DNA of 64,000 bases. Origin: Chlorobium sp. (GTDB taxonomy: Bacteria > Bacteroidota > Chlorobiia > Chlorobiales > Chlorobiaceae). How positions within the stretch are numbered: the stretch's first letter is position 1; every line of letters begins with the position of its first letter. The stretch covers positions 186,001 to 250,000 of the forward strand of contig SZXW01000010.1 of assembly GCA_005862285.1 (NCBI GenBank), in the 5' to 3' direction. Of the stretch, positions 22,690 to 31,576 are shown piece after piece. A program made the translations under genes and the position numbers. The notes under the pieces were generated by a model that was not told the origin of the DNA, made no database searches, and saw nothing but the letters and a program-made list of their open reading frames with translations.

Positions 22690-22880
22690 TATTACTGCGT
22701 CAACTCAAAGTCTCGGACGGAAATGAGATTTTACCTGTCATCCTGAACGAAGCATTGAGTAGTGAAGGATCTATCTTATTGTTCAAATAATGGTTATGGA
22801 TTCTTCGTCCGACTGCGTCGGCCTCAGAATGACAATTTGCGCAAAACCGGATAAATACCTTAAATCACCTGAGTAATAAC
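22690..22880. repeat. Dispersed two-module repeat, full copy
   Basis: An intergenic repeat of ~190 bases. The 5' module (about 22690-22772, with CCTGTCATCCTGAACGAAGC) recurs at 52864-52945. The 3' module (about 22832-22880, with GACAATTTGCG and a following AAACCG) recurs at 49240-49295 and 49662-49715. At 49193-49295 the two modules are joined with the middle deleted. No coding sequence. The rest of the gap between hrcA and prmC (22516-22898) is otherwise featureless. Confidence 0.7.
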
Positions 22881-22898
22881 AACAATACAGGGAGGCTG

Positions 22899-23798
22899 TT
22901 AATTTCGGTCAGGAGCGGTTCCGGAGATCACCCTGTCATGTCCGGAATAATCCTTCAATACCTTGATATCGGAAAACCCTTGCGTTCCGAGAAGTTCTGA
23001 AACAGCGGCAGCTGCATCGGCATGAAGTTCAAAACAGATCTTTCCTCCCGGTGCAAGAAGCTGTCCGGAAAGTTCTGCAATCGCACGGTAGCACTCGATG
23101 CCTTCCGGGACCGTCAGCGCGAGGGCTGGTTCATACTGCCGGACCTCCCGCTGCAAATCTTCCCATTCGGAAACCGGAATATAGGGCGGATTTGAAACGA
23201 TCATGTCATATCGAGCTGCCGGAAGCCTGTCGGCAAACCGTTCACCGAACATGTTGGCCTCGATGAAAGTAATACGCGAGTTTACATCATGCATTTCCGC
23301 GTTCATCCTTGCAACGGCAAGTGCATCGCGGGATATGTCAACTGCGGTTATCCCCAGGGAAGGACAAAGCCTGGCCATGGCGACAGCTATACATCCGCTT
23401 CCGGTACCGATATCGAGAATTGCCGGGTTTGCAATACCTTCACGTTCCTTCATTGCGAGACATTCGAGCGCATGTTCGACCAGCAGCTCGGTTTCAGGAC
23501 GGGGAATGAGCACCCGTTCATCGACATGGAGCTGCAAGCCGTAAAAAAACTGCTCCCCGGTTATATACTGGACCGGGCGGCCGGCAAGCCTCTGACGGCA
23601 GAGGGTCCTGAAGCGTTCAAGTTCATCCCGGTAAACCGGCCGGTTATGGTTCAGGTAGAGCTCAAGCCGGTTCTTGCCGAGAACGTGGGCGAGAAGCAGT
23701 TCGGAACTGATCCTCGGCTCATCGACATTTTTTGCCGAAAAAAACTCCGTGGTTGTCTTCAGCAGTTCAACAACCTGCCACTCTTTCAGATCTTCCAT
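22899..23798 (-). CDS. prmC: Release-factor glutamine methyltransferase
   Basis: SAM-dependent N5-glutamine methyltransferase that modifies the GGQ motif of release factors RF1/RF2. It shows the N-terminal helical domain with the PrmC pattern RLAGRPVQYITGEQFFYG, the Rossmann SAM site ILDIGTGSGCIAVAMA and the catalytic NPPY motif (IVSNPPYIP). Length 299 is typical. It stands alone; the usual neighbour prfA is not in the window. Confidence 0.94.
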   Translation of the reverse strand: MEDLKEWQVVELLKTTTEFFSAKNVDEPRISSELLLAHVLGKNRLELYLNHNRPVYRDELERFRTLCRQRLAGRPVQYITGEQFFYGLQLHVDERVLIPRPETELLVEHALECLAMKEREGIANPAILDIGTGSGCIAVAMARLCPSLGITAVDISRDALAVARMNAEMHDVNSRITFIEANMFGERFADRLPAARYDMIVSNPPYIPVSEWEDLQREVRQYEPALALTVPEGIECYRAIAELSGQLLAPGGKICFELHADAAAAVSELLGTQGFSDIKVLKDYSGHDRVISGTAPDRN

Positions 23799-24041
23799 CA
23801 GGTTTCAGTAAAAGTAATATGCACAGTCATAGCGATAGTAACTCCGGTAAAGGATTACTCACAATCCGAATCCGGTTTCCTTAAAATTTTCCGCCATGGA
23901 ATTTCTTTAAAAAAATGTTTTTCCTGCCATCATATGTTTATTTTGAAAAAGATCAGCCTCATGTAACTTTATCCAGACAAACCTTCATTATACATGATAT
24001 CGTTACAGAGAAAAACCGCCAAAACATAACTGCAAGACGCG

Positions 24042-24782
24042 ATGAAAAAAGTTCTGATCGTATTTTTCCTGCTTTTCCTTGCGAATGCGTCCAATACAGC
24101 ATCTGCCGCTGCAAAATTCAACGGTATCATGGCAATGACGCTTAAAATGCCGAATGGTTCAGCCGATCTTACCTACTATTTCGGCAATGACGCCCAGCGG
24201 ATGGATATGCTCATGAAAATGGACAAGATTCCTGACCCGCTGAAAACTACTGTCATCACTAAGGCAGCCAACCCTGATCAGGCGTGGATCGTCAACCATA
24301 AAACAAAAAGCTATTCGATTGTAAACCTCAGGACTGCCGCAGAAAACGCCATGCTGGTCGATTTCGACAGCAACTATAAACTCAAAAAACTTGGAAAACA
24401 AACCATAAAAGGCTATTCGTGCGAACATATCAATTTAGCCAGCACAACAGACAATCTTGACCTCTGGGTCAGCAGTGATCTTGGGAATTTCTCGACATTC
24501 AGCATCCTTCAGTCGCAAAATCCCCGTCTTTCAAACACGGCTCTCTCAAAAACGCTCAGCAAGGAAGGGATAGAAGGCTTTCCGGTGAAAATCGTGCAAC
24601 AGAACGAAAACGGCACGTCAACCATGGAACTCAGGCAGATCCAGCCCAAGACAGTTCCACCGTCCGAATTCAGTATTCCTGCGGGCTACCAGAGAATCAC
24701 CAACAGCCAGAAACCTCTGGAAAAAAGCCAGAAAGCGCACCTGAAAAGTCTCATGGAAAAAATGAAAAAATTTGAACAGTAG
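24042..24782 (+). CDS. Exported DUF4412-like protein
   Basis: A 246-residue secreted protein with a clear signal peptide (MKKVLIVFFLLFLANASNTA, cleavage likely after the ASA near residue 25). The mature part has the pattern of DUF4412/LolA-like beta-rich proteins (YYFGNDAQRMDML, KTKSYSIVNLRT, GYSCEHINL, LDLWVSSDLG), followed by a lysine-rich C-terminal helix. DUF4412 proteins have no firmly established function; a periplasmic lipid or lipoprotein-handling role is only a fold-level guess. It is transcribed alone. Confidence 0.7.
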   Translation: MKKVLIVFFLLFLANASNTASAAAKFNGIMAMTLKMPNGSADLTYYFGNDAQRMDMLMKMDKIPDPLKTTVITKAANPDQAWIVNHKTKSYSIVNLRTAAENAMLVDFDSNYKLKKLGKQTIKGYSCEHINLASTTDNLDLWVSSDLGNFSTFSILQSQNPRLSNTALSKTLSKEGIEGFPVKIVQQNENGTSTMELRQIQPKTVPPSEFSIPAGYQRITNSQKPLEKSQKAHLKSLMEKMKKFEQ

Positions 24783-24935
24783 AGACGCCTTTCCTTCTGT
24801 TACCTGATATTGCTCTCTGATTCCTTTTATGACTGAATACAGCATCAGGGGGCAAAAATGAGAATAAAGACCGGGAGTTCGAACCGAAACGGATCAGTTG
24901 GACTACAGCGTTACGGGTAATGTGCCCATAGAGAT

Positions 24936-27839
24936 TCAATGGTTTATCGGCAGAGAAAATGTGAAAACTGCTCCGCCATCCTGCGGACAGTCAAGAACAA
25001 TTTTCCCGTTATGTTTATTGACAATGATGTCATAGGAAATGGAAAGCCCCAGACCGGTACCCTGTCCAGGTTCCCTGGTTGTAAAAAAGGGTGAGAATAT
25101 TTTATCGCGGATCTCCTCGGCGACTCCCGGACCGTCATCCTTGACAGAACAGAAGACCTGACCGTCCGCCGACCAGGTTTTGACTGTTACTTTACCCCGC
25201 GTATTCCTTTTTTCCGACTTTATGGCGTGAACGCCGTTCAGAATCAGATTCAGAAGCACCTGATTGATCTGTGATGGATTGCATTGAACCATCGGGATAT
25301 TTTCAAGCTTCAAATCGATATCGGCATCATATATGGATTCCGTTTTTACGATGGCGACGACTTCATTGACAAGCCTGCTGAAATCAGACGCTATTATCGA
25401 ATTTAAAGGGTTCTTGAAAGAGTACCCCCTCATGCTTTGGGTAATGGCCGATATGCGCTGAAGACCTCTTTTCTGATCATCCAGGATATTAGGGATGTCA
25501 TCGAGCAGCATTTCGATATCCAGCTCTTTTTCCTTATTCATGAGCTGGCGAACCTCATCGGCGAGTTCGGGAAAAGCTTCTGCATTTACGATAGTTCTGC
25601 GGAAAGAAGCGATAAGGTCACATATATCGGTAAAATGGTACTTCAGCATCTCGTTATTGAGTACGAGGAAATTGAGGGGATTGTTTATTTCATGAGTGAT
25701 GCCTGCCGCAAGCTGACCTACCATCTCCATTTTCTTTGCGTGCTCGAGCTGGGTTTGCAGTTGTTTCTGGTTCTCATCCACTATTTTTTTGGCAATGATG
25801 TCCCAAATCTGATTGGCAAGCAATACGACCAGGTCAACATCTTCCGAATCATAGTCTGTCGGCTTGTTGCCGAGTCCCAGAACTGCTACCACTTTTTTAT
25901 CGCGGATGATTGGGATAACCATTTCGCGTTTTACCTCGGCATGCCCCTCCGGCATCCCTTTGCGATCAGAATGTGATGCATAATCATTGTGAATCACCGG
26001 TTTCTTGAGCCTTGCCGCATCCGCCCAGACTCCGGCCTTGTCAAGGCTGTAGTGCAGACCTGTACCATCAGCACTGCACATGTTCAATAAAGTATTGGTT
26101 GACCATGCCTGTTGCGTCAGTGAATCCTGATCATCATTGACAAAGTGACAGAACCCGACGGTGCTGCCCGTAACTTTTTCAGCATGGTCAAGTGTTTTCT
26201 GTAGAAGTTTTACCGCTGGATACTTGTCTGCAATATTCAGCAATCGAATCCTGTATCTGTTGACCATTTCCATGCGTTTGCGCGATGTGACATCATGAAC
26301 AATATCATAAATCAGCTCCTTGCCCTTCAGCCGGATCTTTTTAGCAAATATCTCGACATCACGAACCGACCCGTCAGCTCTCCGGTGGCGGAATGTCATG
26401 CTGCGCTGGTTCAGATGCTCCCATTTCTGAAACTCTCGCTGAATGAACTCCCGTGATTCGATGTTGAGTACCGATATATGCATACGCCTCAGTTCACTGA
26501 CAGACCACCCATAGAAGGTTGCCGCAGCCTCGTTGGCATCGACAATGTTGCCAGTGTCAGGGTCAACCACAATCATGATGGCAGAATGTCCTTCAAACAT
26601 GTTCCGGAACCGTTCTTCGCTTTCAATCAATGCATTTTCGGCTGATTTGCGTTCGGTGATGTCGTGAATAATGACATGGACGACAGGCTTTCCATCAATC
26701 TCTACCAAATTGCGGTATACCTCTACATCCCGTACCGATCCGTCAGCCAGTCTGTGGCGCCCTGCAAATATATTGTGCTGACCCGCAGACACTTTTGCGA
26801 GACTGTCGATAACCGCTTCCGGCGCCATCATATTGAAGTCGCCGGCGGACATCCTCTTCATTTCATCAATTGGCCACCCGTACCAGTTCACTGCCGTCTG
26901 GTTCGCATCGAGTATTCTTCCGGTATCAGGATCAATGAGCACCTGGATTGAACTCGCACTGTTAAACAGCGTCCTGAAGCGTGCCTCGCTTTTCTTCAGT
27001 TCCTCTTCAGCTCTTTTATGCCTGGTGATATCATAATGGGTTCCGAGCATACGCACCGGTTTTCCTTCCGGCGTCCGTTCCAGCACTTTACCAGAGGTGA
27101 GCACCCAGATCCATTGCCCGTTTTTATGCCTCATCCGGCATTCCATCGTATAATCCTCCGATTCACCATTGAAATGCTGTTGCAGCTGGCGGGTTGACTC
27201 TTTCAGGTCTTCGGGGTGCACCAGATCGATCCATGTCTGAATGCTGACCGGTTCAAGCTCTTCGCTACGGTATCCCACAATGTCAAACCAGCGTTCATTA
27301 CAGATGACCCTGCCGGAGGGTATATCCCAGTCCCATGTTCCGACATTTGCCGCTTTAATGATTGCTTTAAACTGTTCCTTGTTATTCTTTATGATCAGCT
27401 CAACCCGCTTTTTCTCGGTGATTTCATTGAATATGGCAACCAGAGTGCCTTTTTCAGGGCAGTAAACCGTATTGCTGAACCACTTGCCCAACTCTTCAAG
27501 ATGGATATCGAACTTGTCGGGGATTCCGGTGTCGGCAACCTTGAGCAGTCTCTCGAAGAATTCCGGATTGGATTCGGCAATTCCGGGCATGACCTCTGTA
27601 AGCCTGCGTCCGACTACATCGTTTAAACCGGTAAGTTTCCTGTAAGCCTCGTTGATAACATCATGTATGAGATCCGAAGCGCGCCCATCCTGATATATGA
27701 CATGGCAGTAGACAAAGGCGTCAACCATTTTGTCAAGTATTTTTTCTAAATGGTTCACACGCTGATAATACCCAGCAGCGGAAGCTTCGGCCGGATCTTC
27801 CGCCTGCCCTGAATGATTGTCGTAATGTCCTTTTTTCAT
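24936..27839 (-). CDS. PAS/GAF sensor histidine kinase
   Basis: A 967-residue sensor kinase without membrane segments. Four PAS domains lie at ~25-140, 155-265 (PAS_3 type, [19 protein letters not shown]), 285-395 and 410-520; the last two are similar to each other ([12 protein letters not shown] and [12 protein letters not shown]), suggesting internal duplication. A GAF-type domain covers ~530-700. The dimerisation segment has the histidine in [16 protein letters not shown], and HATPase_c closes the protein ([29 protein letters not shown]). There is no receiver domain and no response-regulator neighbour, so it is an orphan kinase. Input signal unknown. Confidence 0.9.
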   Translation of the reverse strand: MKKGHYDNHSGQAEDPAEASAAGYYQRVNHLEKILDKMVDAFVYCHVIYQDGRASDLIHDVINEAYRKLTGLNDVVGRRLTEVMPGIAESNPEFFERLLKVADTGIPDKFDIHLEELGKWFSNTVYCPEKGTLVAIFNEITEKKRVELIIKNNKEQFKAIIKAANVGTWDWDIPSGRVICNERWFDIVGYRSEELEPVSIQTWIDLVHPEDLKESTRQLQQHFNGESEDYTMECRMRHKNGQWIWVLTSGKVLERTPEGKPVRMLGTHYDITRHKRAEEELKKSEARFRTLFNSASSIQVLIDPDTGRILDANQTAVNWYGWPIDEMKRMSAGDFNMMAPEAVIDSLAKVSAGQHNIFAGRHRLADGSVRDVEVYRNLVEIDGKPVVHVIIHDITERKSAENALIESEERFRNMFEGHSAIMIVVDPDTGNIVDANEAAATFYGWSVSELRRMHISVLNIESREFIQREFQKWEHLNQRSMTFRHRRADGSVRDVEIFAKKIRLKGKELIYDIVHDVTSRKRMEMVNRYRIRLLNIADKYPAVKLLQKTLDHAEKVTGSTVGFCHFVNDDQDSLTQQAWSTNTLLNMCSADGTGLHYSLDKAGVWADAARLKKPVIHNDYASHSDRKGMPEGHAEVKREMVIPIIRDKKVVAVLGLGNKPTDYDSEDVDLVVLLANQIWDIIAKKIVDENQKQLQTQLEHAKKMEMVGQLAAGITHEINNPLNFLVLNNEMLKYHFTDICDLIASFRRTIVNAEAFPELADEVRQLMNKEKELDIEMLLDDIPNILDDQKRGLQRISAITQSMRGYSFKNPLNSIIASDFSRLVNEVVAIVKTESIYDADIDLKLENIPMVQCNPSQINQVLLNLILNGVHAIKSEKRNTRGKVTVKTWSADGQVFCSVKDDGPGVAEEIRDKIFSPFFTTREPGQGTGLGLSISYDIIVNKHNGKIVLDCPQDGGAVFTFSLPINH

Positions 27840-28202
27840 GGGGAAAGTGTTGTTGAGCTGTTAGAACAATAACGGGCAGATATGGTAATCAAGAAAACAC
27901 CTGAAACCAGGCAAGACCAGGAAAAACCGTTGAATACAAATTTCTCAGACCCTCTTACGCGGGAATTATACACTTGACCAATTAAGCTGTCCATTTATCC
28001 CGGATTTACGTCAACGGGATCAACATCAAAAACAGAACGAATGAAATATTTGATAATCACTTTCGCTCTGCACTCATCTCGTCGCTTTGGCTTGATTAGG
28101 GGACTTGAAGTATTGAAGTATAATATATGAAACTCGTAAGAGTATTCCAGCGAAAATTTGCCACCCGCGTGGGGTGCTCTTGTCATCTGACCTGAACCGT
28201 CG
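27840..28202. other. Intergenic region, nothing recognised
   Basis: About 360 bases separating the sensor kinase start from the antitoxin pseudogene. It probably contains the kinase promoter. No ORF with a Shine-Dalgarno and no clear repeat were seen. Confidence 0.4.
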
Positions 28203-28386
28203 ATGAAAACCATTTCACTCCGTCTTCCCGAAGTGATGCCCGAGCCGCATCAAGGTTCTTGCCAACGATAGAGATGTGCCATACCAGTCTCTCATGAAAC
28301 TGTTCCTGAGGGAACGGATCGATCGTGAATATGAACTGAAACGGAACAGGCGGGATGCATCAAGCAAAGCGGCAACCGGATCGTGA
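28203..28386 (+). pseudogene. Frameshifted ribbon-helix-helix antitoxin
   Basis: ATG at 28203 opens MKTISLRLPEV, a typical RHH/CopG strand. That frame soon stops, but a one-base shift around 28233-28244 continues as IKVLANDRDVPYQSLMKLFL and RERIDREYELKRNRRDASS, the helices and tail expected of the same antitoxin, ending at TGA 28384-28386. The YQSL pattern is common in CopG/BrnA-type antitoxins. No toxin gene is recognisable beside it, so this is probably the remnant of a lost toxin-antitoxin module. A sequencing error could also produce the shift. Confidence 0.6.
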
Positions 28387-28446
28387 AAACTTTCTACTTA
28401 AATAGATTTTAAGTTTCATATCGATTTGCTGAGGAGCATCCCCAAA
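28346..28446 (+). repeat. Dispersed ~100-bp repeat, copy 1
   Basis: Begins ACAGGCGGGATGCATCA, which codes the tail of the antitoxin pseudogene, and continues past its stop to GATTTGCTGAGGAGCATCC. It is similar to 29595-29690 and, in its 3' part, to 32330-32396. Confidence 0.6.
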
Positions 28447-28594
28447 ACCTCTCATATCCACTCTTTGTCCAGGATAAACTCCTTTAATGGGCAGCTTTAA
28501 AGGCAAAAAAATGATTGTTGAATGAATACTTTGTATTTTTGAAACCTGAATGACTGCCGCAGATAAAAGGGACTTCAGTGGCCATGATATTCAC

Positions 28595-29101
28595 ATGAAA
28601 AAATTATCACCAAAAGGATTGAAATGGCTGAAAGGGTTTCACCTCATAGCTGTTGCATGCTGGGTGGGAGGTGCCGTTTCCCTGCTCTCGCTGTACTTCC
28701 TGAAATACGGTGTGACTGACGGCAATGTTTTGTATGGTATTAACCGGAGCATTCATCATGTCGATATGTCCATTGTCGTCGTACCCGGAGCTATCGGAAG
28801 CCTGCTGAAGGGTTTAATCTATTCTATATTCAGTAACTGGGGGTTTTTCAGGCACAACTGGCTGACCTGCAAATGGATAGTAACAGTAACCGCTATTGTG
28901 TTCGGGACTTTTTACCTTGGCCCCTGGGAAACGGCTATGATGGAGATTTCAGGGAAAATCGGCACGGCTGCGCTGAGTAATGCCTCTTACCTCTACAATC
29001 AACAGATGAACCTGATTTTCGGCACCGTTCAGGTTGCGGTTCTGATGATCACCATATTTATTTCCATCCTGAAACCGTGGAAAACGAAAAAAACAGCATG
29101 A
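28595..29101 (+). CDS. Integral membrane protein, DUF2269/CopD-like
   Basis: A 168-residue protein with four predicted membrane helices (HLIAVACWVGGAVSLLSLYF; VVPGAIGSLLKGLIYSIF; WIVTVTAIVFGTFYLG; IFGTVQVAVLMITIFISIL). The first helix carries a His followed by WxGG, as seen in small DUF2269/CopD-related proteins. Function unknown. ATG at 28595 (MKKLSPKG) is preferred because the upstream 15 codons look non-conserved, but ATG 28550 is also open and neither has a good Shine-Dalgarno. Confidence 0.6.
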   Translation: MKKLSPKGLKWLKGFHLIAVACWVGGAVSLLSLYFLKYGVTDGNVLYGINRSIHHVDMSIVVVPGAIGSLLKGLIYSIFSNWGFFRHNWLTCKWIVTVTAIVFGTFYLGPWETAMMEISGKIGTAALSNASYLYNQQMNLIFGTVQVAVLMITIFISILKPWKTKKTA

Positions 29102-29178
29102 ATGCTCAATGAAAATCTGCCTGAAAACCATTATTCCCAGCAGAAAAGCCACGAAACAATATTTGAAAGGAGAAAGCG

Positions 29179-29445
29179 ATGAACAAGCAGAATGATAATG
29201 AAGAAGATATTCTGAAATCCTATGAAAACAACGAATGGAAATCAGCGGCTGATTTCAAAAAGCTCAAGGAAGAGGTTGAATCATACGCGCTTCATACCTT
29301 CAGGAAAAACAAGAGAATCAATATTCGAATATCGGAAAGTGATCTGAACCGCCTCAAGGCAAAATCTCTCGAGGAAGGACTCCCCTATCAGACTCTTGTT
29401 TCCAGCCTGATCCACCGGAATGTTTCAGGAAAGCTCAATTCCTGA
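29179..29445 (+). CDS. Ribbon-helix-helix antitoxin-like protein
   Basis: An 88-residue protein preceded by a good Shine-Dalgarno (GAAAGGAG, about 7 bases before the ATG). The N-terminal half is acidic and helical; the C-terminal half has the RHH layout: strand KRINIRISESDLNRLKAKS, then a helix LPYQTLVSSLIHRNVSGKL. Such CopG/BrnA-like proteins are DNA-binding antitoxins, and in some families the toxin gene lies just upstream. The upstream neighbour here is a membrane protein, so no partner is obvious and it may be an orphan antitoxin. Confidence 0.75.
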   Translation: MNKQNDNEEDILKSYENNEWKSAADFKKLKEEVESYALHTFRKNKRINIRISESDLNRLKAKSLEEGLPYQTLVSSLIHRNVSGKLNS

Positions 29446-29594
29446 TAGATGACAGGAAAATTTACTGTCACGCCACTCTCCGTTATTCTCAACAATGAGG
29501 AATCACTTCTTCCTTGATGTCCTGTATCAGGCACCATTGCCTTCAGGAACATATCGTCGGCATAATCTAAAAAACATACGTCGCGTATTCCGGG

Positions 29595-29690
29595 ACAGGC
29601 GGGATGCATCACGCAAAGCGTAAGCTGAATGGTCAAATCTTTCTATAAATGGATGTTACGATTCTTTTGACTTGCGGCGGAGCGTCCATA
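29595..29690 (+). repeat. Dispersed ~100-bp repeat, copy 2
   Basis: Starts with the same ACAGGCGGGATGCATCA as copy 1. Read in frame it gives RDRRDASRKA then a stop, like the tail of the antitoxin pseudogene (RNRRDASSKA), so the repeat seems to derive from an antitoxin gene end plus its 3' flank. It contains the inverted pair GACTT/AAGTC enclosing GCGGCGGAGCGTC. Confidence 0.6.
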
Positions 29691-29768
29691 AGTCCTCGCA
29701 AAAATCACAGACGCTAAATATTTTTTTGCTGAAACGAAATATTTTTATTATTGATTATAATATTACAA

Positions 29769-29897
29769 AGTCGCCGATTTAATAGACAACTTGCGGGCGA
29801 CTCTAAACTAAACCGCTAAAGCGTCAGGACTCATGAGATCCTGACCGGTTCCGAAGGGAACATAACCGGATAATAAGGATGGACCAACAACCATGAG
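29769..29897 (+). ncRNA. Structured 5' leader A (possible cis-regulatory RNA)
   Basis: AGTCGC (29769-29774) pairs perfectly with GCGACT (29797-29802), enclosing a conserved GACAACTTGC. A short hairpin CGC-TAAA-GCG follows. CTCATG (29830-29835) is complementary to CATGAG at the start codon of the next ORF (29892-29897); nested inside are ATCC with GGAT of the ribosome-binding site (29877-29880) and CCGGTT (29845-29850) with AACCGG (29864-29869). The same plan with different inner stem sequences occurs in leader B, which argues for selection on RNA structure. No Rfam family was recognised with certainty; Chlorobi-1 and Chlorobi-RRM are families to compare. Confidence 0.55.
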
Positions 29898-30069
29898 TCA
29901 ACTTTTTTTCAACAAACGAACAGAACAACAACCCAACACAACGGTCTGCAACAATGGCTTTGCCATCGGCGTCGGTTCTGCAAGCTGCAAAGGTATTTTG
30001 TGGTTTTATTACCTTTTACGAGCTGCCTTGTATATAAAACTCAATCAACAATATAACATGGGAGGATAA
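29893..30069 (+). CDS. Small ORF behind leader A, function unknown
   Basis: A 58-codon ORF with ribosome-binding site AAGGATGG about 10 bases ahead of its ATG. It begins MSQLFFNKRTEQQPNTTV, is Gln/Asn-rich at the start and has a hydrophobic, aromatic middle (GILWFYYLLRAALYIKL) that could be one membrane helix. No family is recognised. It is reported because of the conserved leader ahead of it; without that it would be doubtful. Confidence 0.35.
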   Translation: MSQLFFNKRTEQQPNTTVCNNGFAIGVGSASCKGILWFYYLLRAALYIKLNQQYNMGG

Positions 30070-30097
30070 CTCTTCAACAACAGGCTTTCCTGTTAAC

Positions 30098-30232
30098 AGT
30101 CGCGGGATTTAACACCGACAACTTGCAGTGCGACTTAAAATAAAACCTGCTAAAGCGTCGTAGCTCATGAAATCCTGATCATGATCTGCAACGCAGATCA
30201 TTCATCATCAGGAAAAGGATAAAAGACATGAG
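30098..30232 (+). ncRNA. Structured 5' leader B, paralogue of leader A
   Basis: It shares AGTCGC/GCGACT (30098-30103 with 30130-30135), GACAACTTGC, GCTAAAGCGTC and CTCATGA with leader A in the same order. CTCATG (30164-30169) pairs with CATGAG at the next start codon (30227-30232). The inner arm here is TCCTGAT (30173-30179) with ATCAGGA (30207-30213), capped by ATCTGC/GCAGAT (30184-30198). The sequence of this inner arm differs completely from leader A while pairing is kept. Translation of the next ORF would be blocked when the long stem forms. Confidence 0.55.
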
Positions 30233-30395
30233 CAAAAAAAATCAATCCATCACTACATCTCTCGACTCTGCCGACAGGCACAGCCACGCCTATCGTTACC
30301 AATGGGCGGAGCTTTCAATTACGGAAACGAAATCGGTTAACTCCATTTATGCAAGGAGACTGCTGATCGGATTTACACGTTACCAAGCATCATAA
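30228..30395 (+). CDS. Small ORF behind leader B, function unknown
   Basis: A 55-codon ORF with GGAT as ribosome-binding site about 7 bases before the ATG. It begins MSKKNQSITTSLDSADRHSH and is basic and hydrophilic, with YARRLLIGFTRY near the end. It has no similarity to the ORF behind leader A apart from the MS start, so the leaders appear to have been duplicated independently of the coding parts. No family recognised. Confidence 0.35.
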   Translation: MSKKNQSITTSLDSADRHSHAYRYQWAELSITETKSVNSIYARRLLIGFTRYQAS

Positions 30396-30435
30396 TATGC
30401 GATGCCGTTTACTACAAACAAAACATTCAAAACTA

Positions 30436-30782
30436 TGTCACAAACAAAATACTTCTTTACATCAGAATCCGTATCAGAAGGTCATCCTGATAAAGTTGCT
30501 GATCAAATTTCAGATGCAATACTTGATCAATATCTCCTCCATGACCCCAATTCTCGTGTTGCCTGTGAGACTTTTGTCACAACTGGACTGGTGATCGTTG
30601 GTGGAGAAATTAAAACGAAGTGGGAAGGTACTCTTGATATACAAAAAATCGTTCGTAAGGTTATCAGTCAGATCGGCTATACCAGGAGCGAATACATGTT
30701 CGATGCCAAATCGTGCGGTATTCTTTCCGCTCTTCACAGCCAATCTGAAGATATCAATCGCGGAGTTGACCTGAAAAAATAG
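30436..30782 (+). pseudogene. metK: Truncated S-adenosylmethionine synthetase (N-terminal third)
   Basis: The first ~115 residues match the start of MetK closely: [36 protein letters not shown]-type strands, [19 protein letters not shown]. It then stops at GVDLKK, just where a normal MetK continues towards the GAGDQG loop. Full MetK is around 380-400 residues, so this fragment lacks most of the active site and cannot make SAM by itself. An in-frame ATG at 30402 would add 11 residues. A functional metK is expected elsewhere in the genome; this looks like a partial copy carried by the accessory region. Confidence 0.75.
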
Positions 30783-30802
30783 TGATTGCTTAAAATAATT
30801 AA

Positions 30803-31081
30803 ATGAAAAATGAAGCCATGATCAAGATCGATAAAAAAACTCTAAGTGAGATGGAAGCAGACCATCCAGGCATTGAAGCTCAGATTCGTAGTTTCGAGGA
30901 AGCAGATCTTCCTGCATGCTCTCAATGTAAATCTCAAGATACTGCCGCGGTTAATGTGGGCATTATCCCCAGGACGATGTATATCGCCGGTGCTACAACA
31001 AAATTTAAGCTCATTCCCAATGGACCAAAGCCGGGCAAATATTTTTGCAACACCTGTAAGCGTTTTTTTGATAAGGAGTAA
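30803..31081 (+). CDS. Small zinc-ribbon-like protein
   Basis: A 92-residue protein with two CxxC pairs (CSQC near residue 39 and CNTC near residue 84) separated by ~42 residues, a spacing that fits a zinc ribbon. Between them is a beta-rich stretch (AVNVGIIPRTMYIAGATTKF). The N-terminal part is an acidic amphipathic helix. It is similar to small uncharacterised conserved proteins, but no function can be assigned. A second start at ATG 30821 (MIKIDKK) is possible. It follows the metK fragment by 20 bases. Confidence 0.6.
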   Translation: MKNEAMIKIDKKTLSEMEADHPGIEAQIRSFEEADLPACSQCKSQDTAAVNVGIIPRTMYIAGATTKFKLIPNGPKPGKYFCNTCKRFFDKE

Positions 31082-31310
31082 TTGATATCAAGCGGTATAT
31101 GAGAAGTCTATATAAAAATCATGAACAGTTCGAAGGATACAAACGTAAATAATTTTTTTAATAACAAAATAATTGGAACGGAATGAAATAGGTGTTTGTT
31201 GATTACGTTTATAAATCATCAGGAGAAGTCTTTTTACGAGACTCGCCAACCGAGCCAAATGGTCACGGTGGCAATGCATCAAAGCAGATGTGCCCGTAAG
31301 GGAAAAAGCT

Positions 31311-31341
31311 AAAAACCGCCTGATGTCAAAGGCGGTTTTTT
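31311..31341 (+). terminator. Intrinsic terminator
   Basis: Perfect 10-base stem AAAAACCGCC (31311-31320) with GGCGGTTTTT (31331-31340), 10-base loop, T-run on the 3' side. It may end the transcript carrying the zinc-ribbon gene. The stretch 31082-31310 before it holds no gene that can be supported. Confidence 0.85.
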
Positions 31342-31383
31342 CGTTTACGGTCTCCTGATGGTAAAACCAAAGAAAAGGAGATC

Positions 31384-31491
31384 ATGATGCCCACTCATTA
31401 CATACCTGCTAAAACAGAATTTCATTCAGGTTCTATCTGGATTGTGCGTTCAATATCCTTGAGCGGTGTTGATATTCACGCCCCTCCATGA
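31384..31491 (+). CDS. Very small ORF with strong ribosome-binding site
   Basis: A 35-codon ORF (MMPTHYIPAKTEFHS...) preceded by AAAGGAGATC immediately ahead of the ATG, one of the best Shine-Dalgarno sequences in this region. No family recognised and no membrane helix. It may be a real small protein or the start of a lost gene. Confidence 0.3.
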   Translation: MMPTHYIPAKTEFHSGSIWIVRSISLSGVDIHAPP

Positions 31492-31576
31492 AATTCTTGA
31501 CTGCAAAGCAATAAAAAATAGACAAGATACTGATAAGATATTTATTAAAGTAAATAACTATTAAATAATAATAGAA

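Noticed and set aside
30396-30436. SAM riboswitch ahead of the metK fragment
   Set aside because: None of the SAM-I, SAM-II or SAM-IV core sequences is visible; the structured leaders nearby end before small ORFs, not before metK.
31175-31306. Short open stretch ending just before the terminator at 31311
   Set aside because: It encodes about 40 residues without a start codon and ribosome-binding site in a proper place and shows no recognised family; kept only as an unassigned region.
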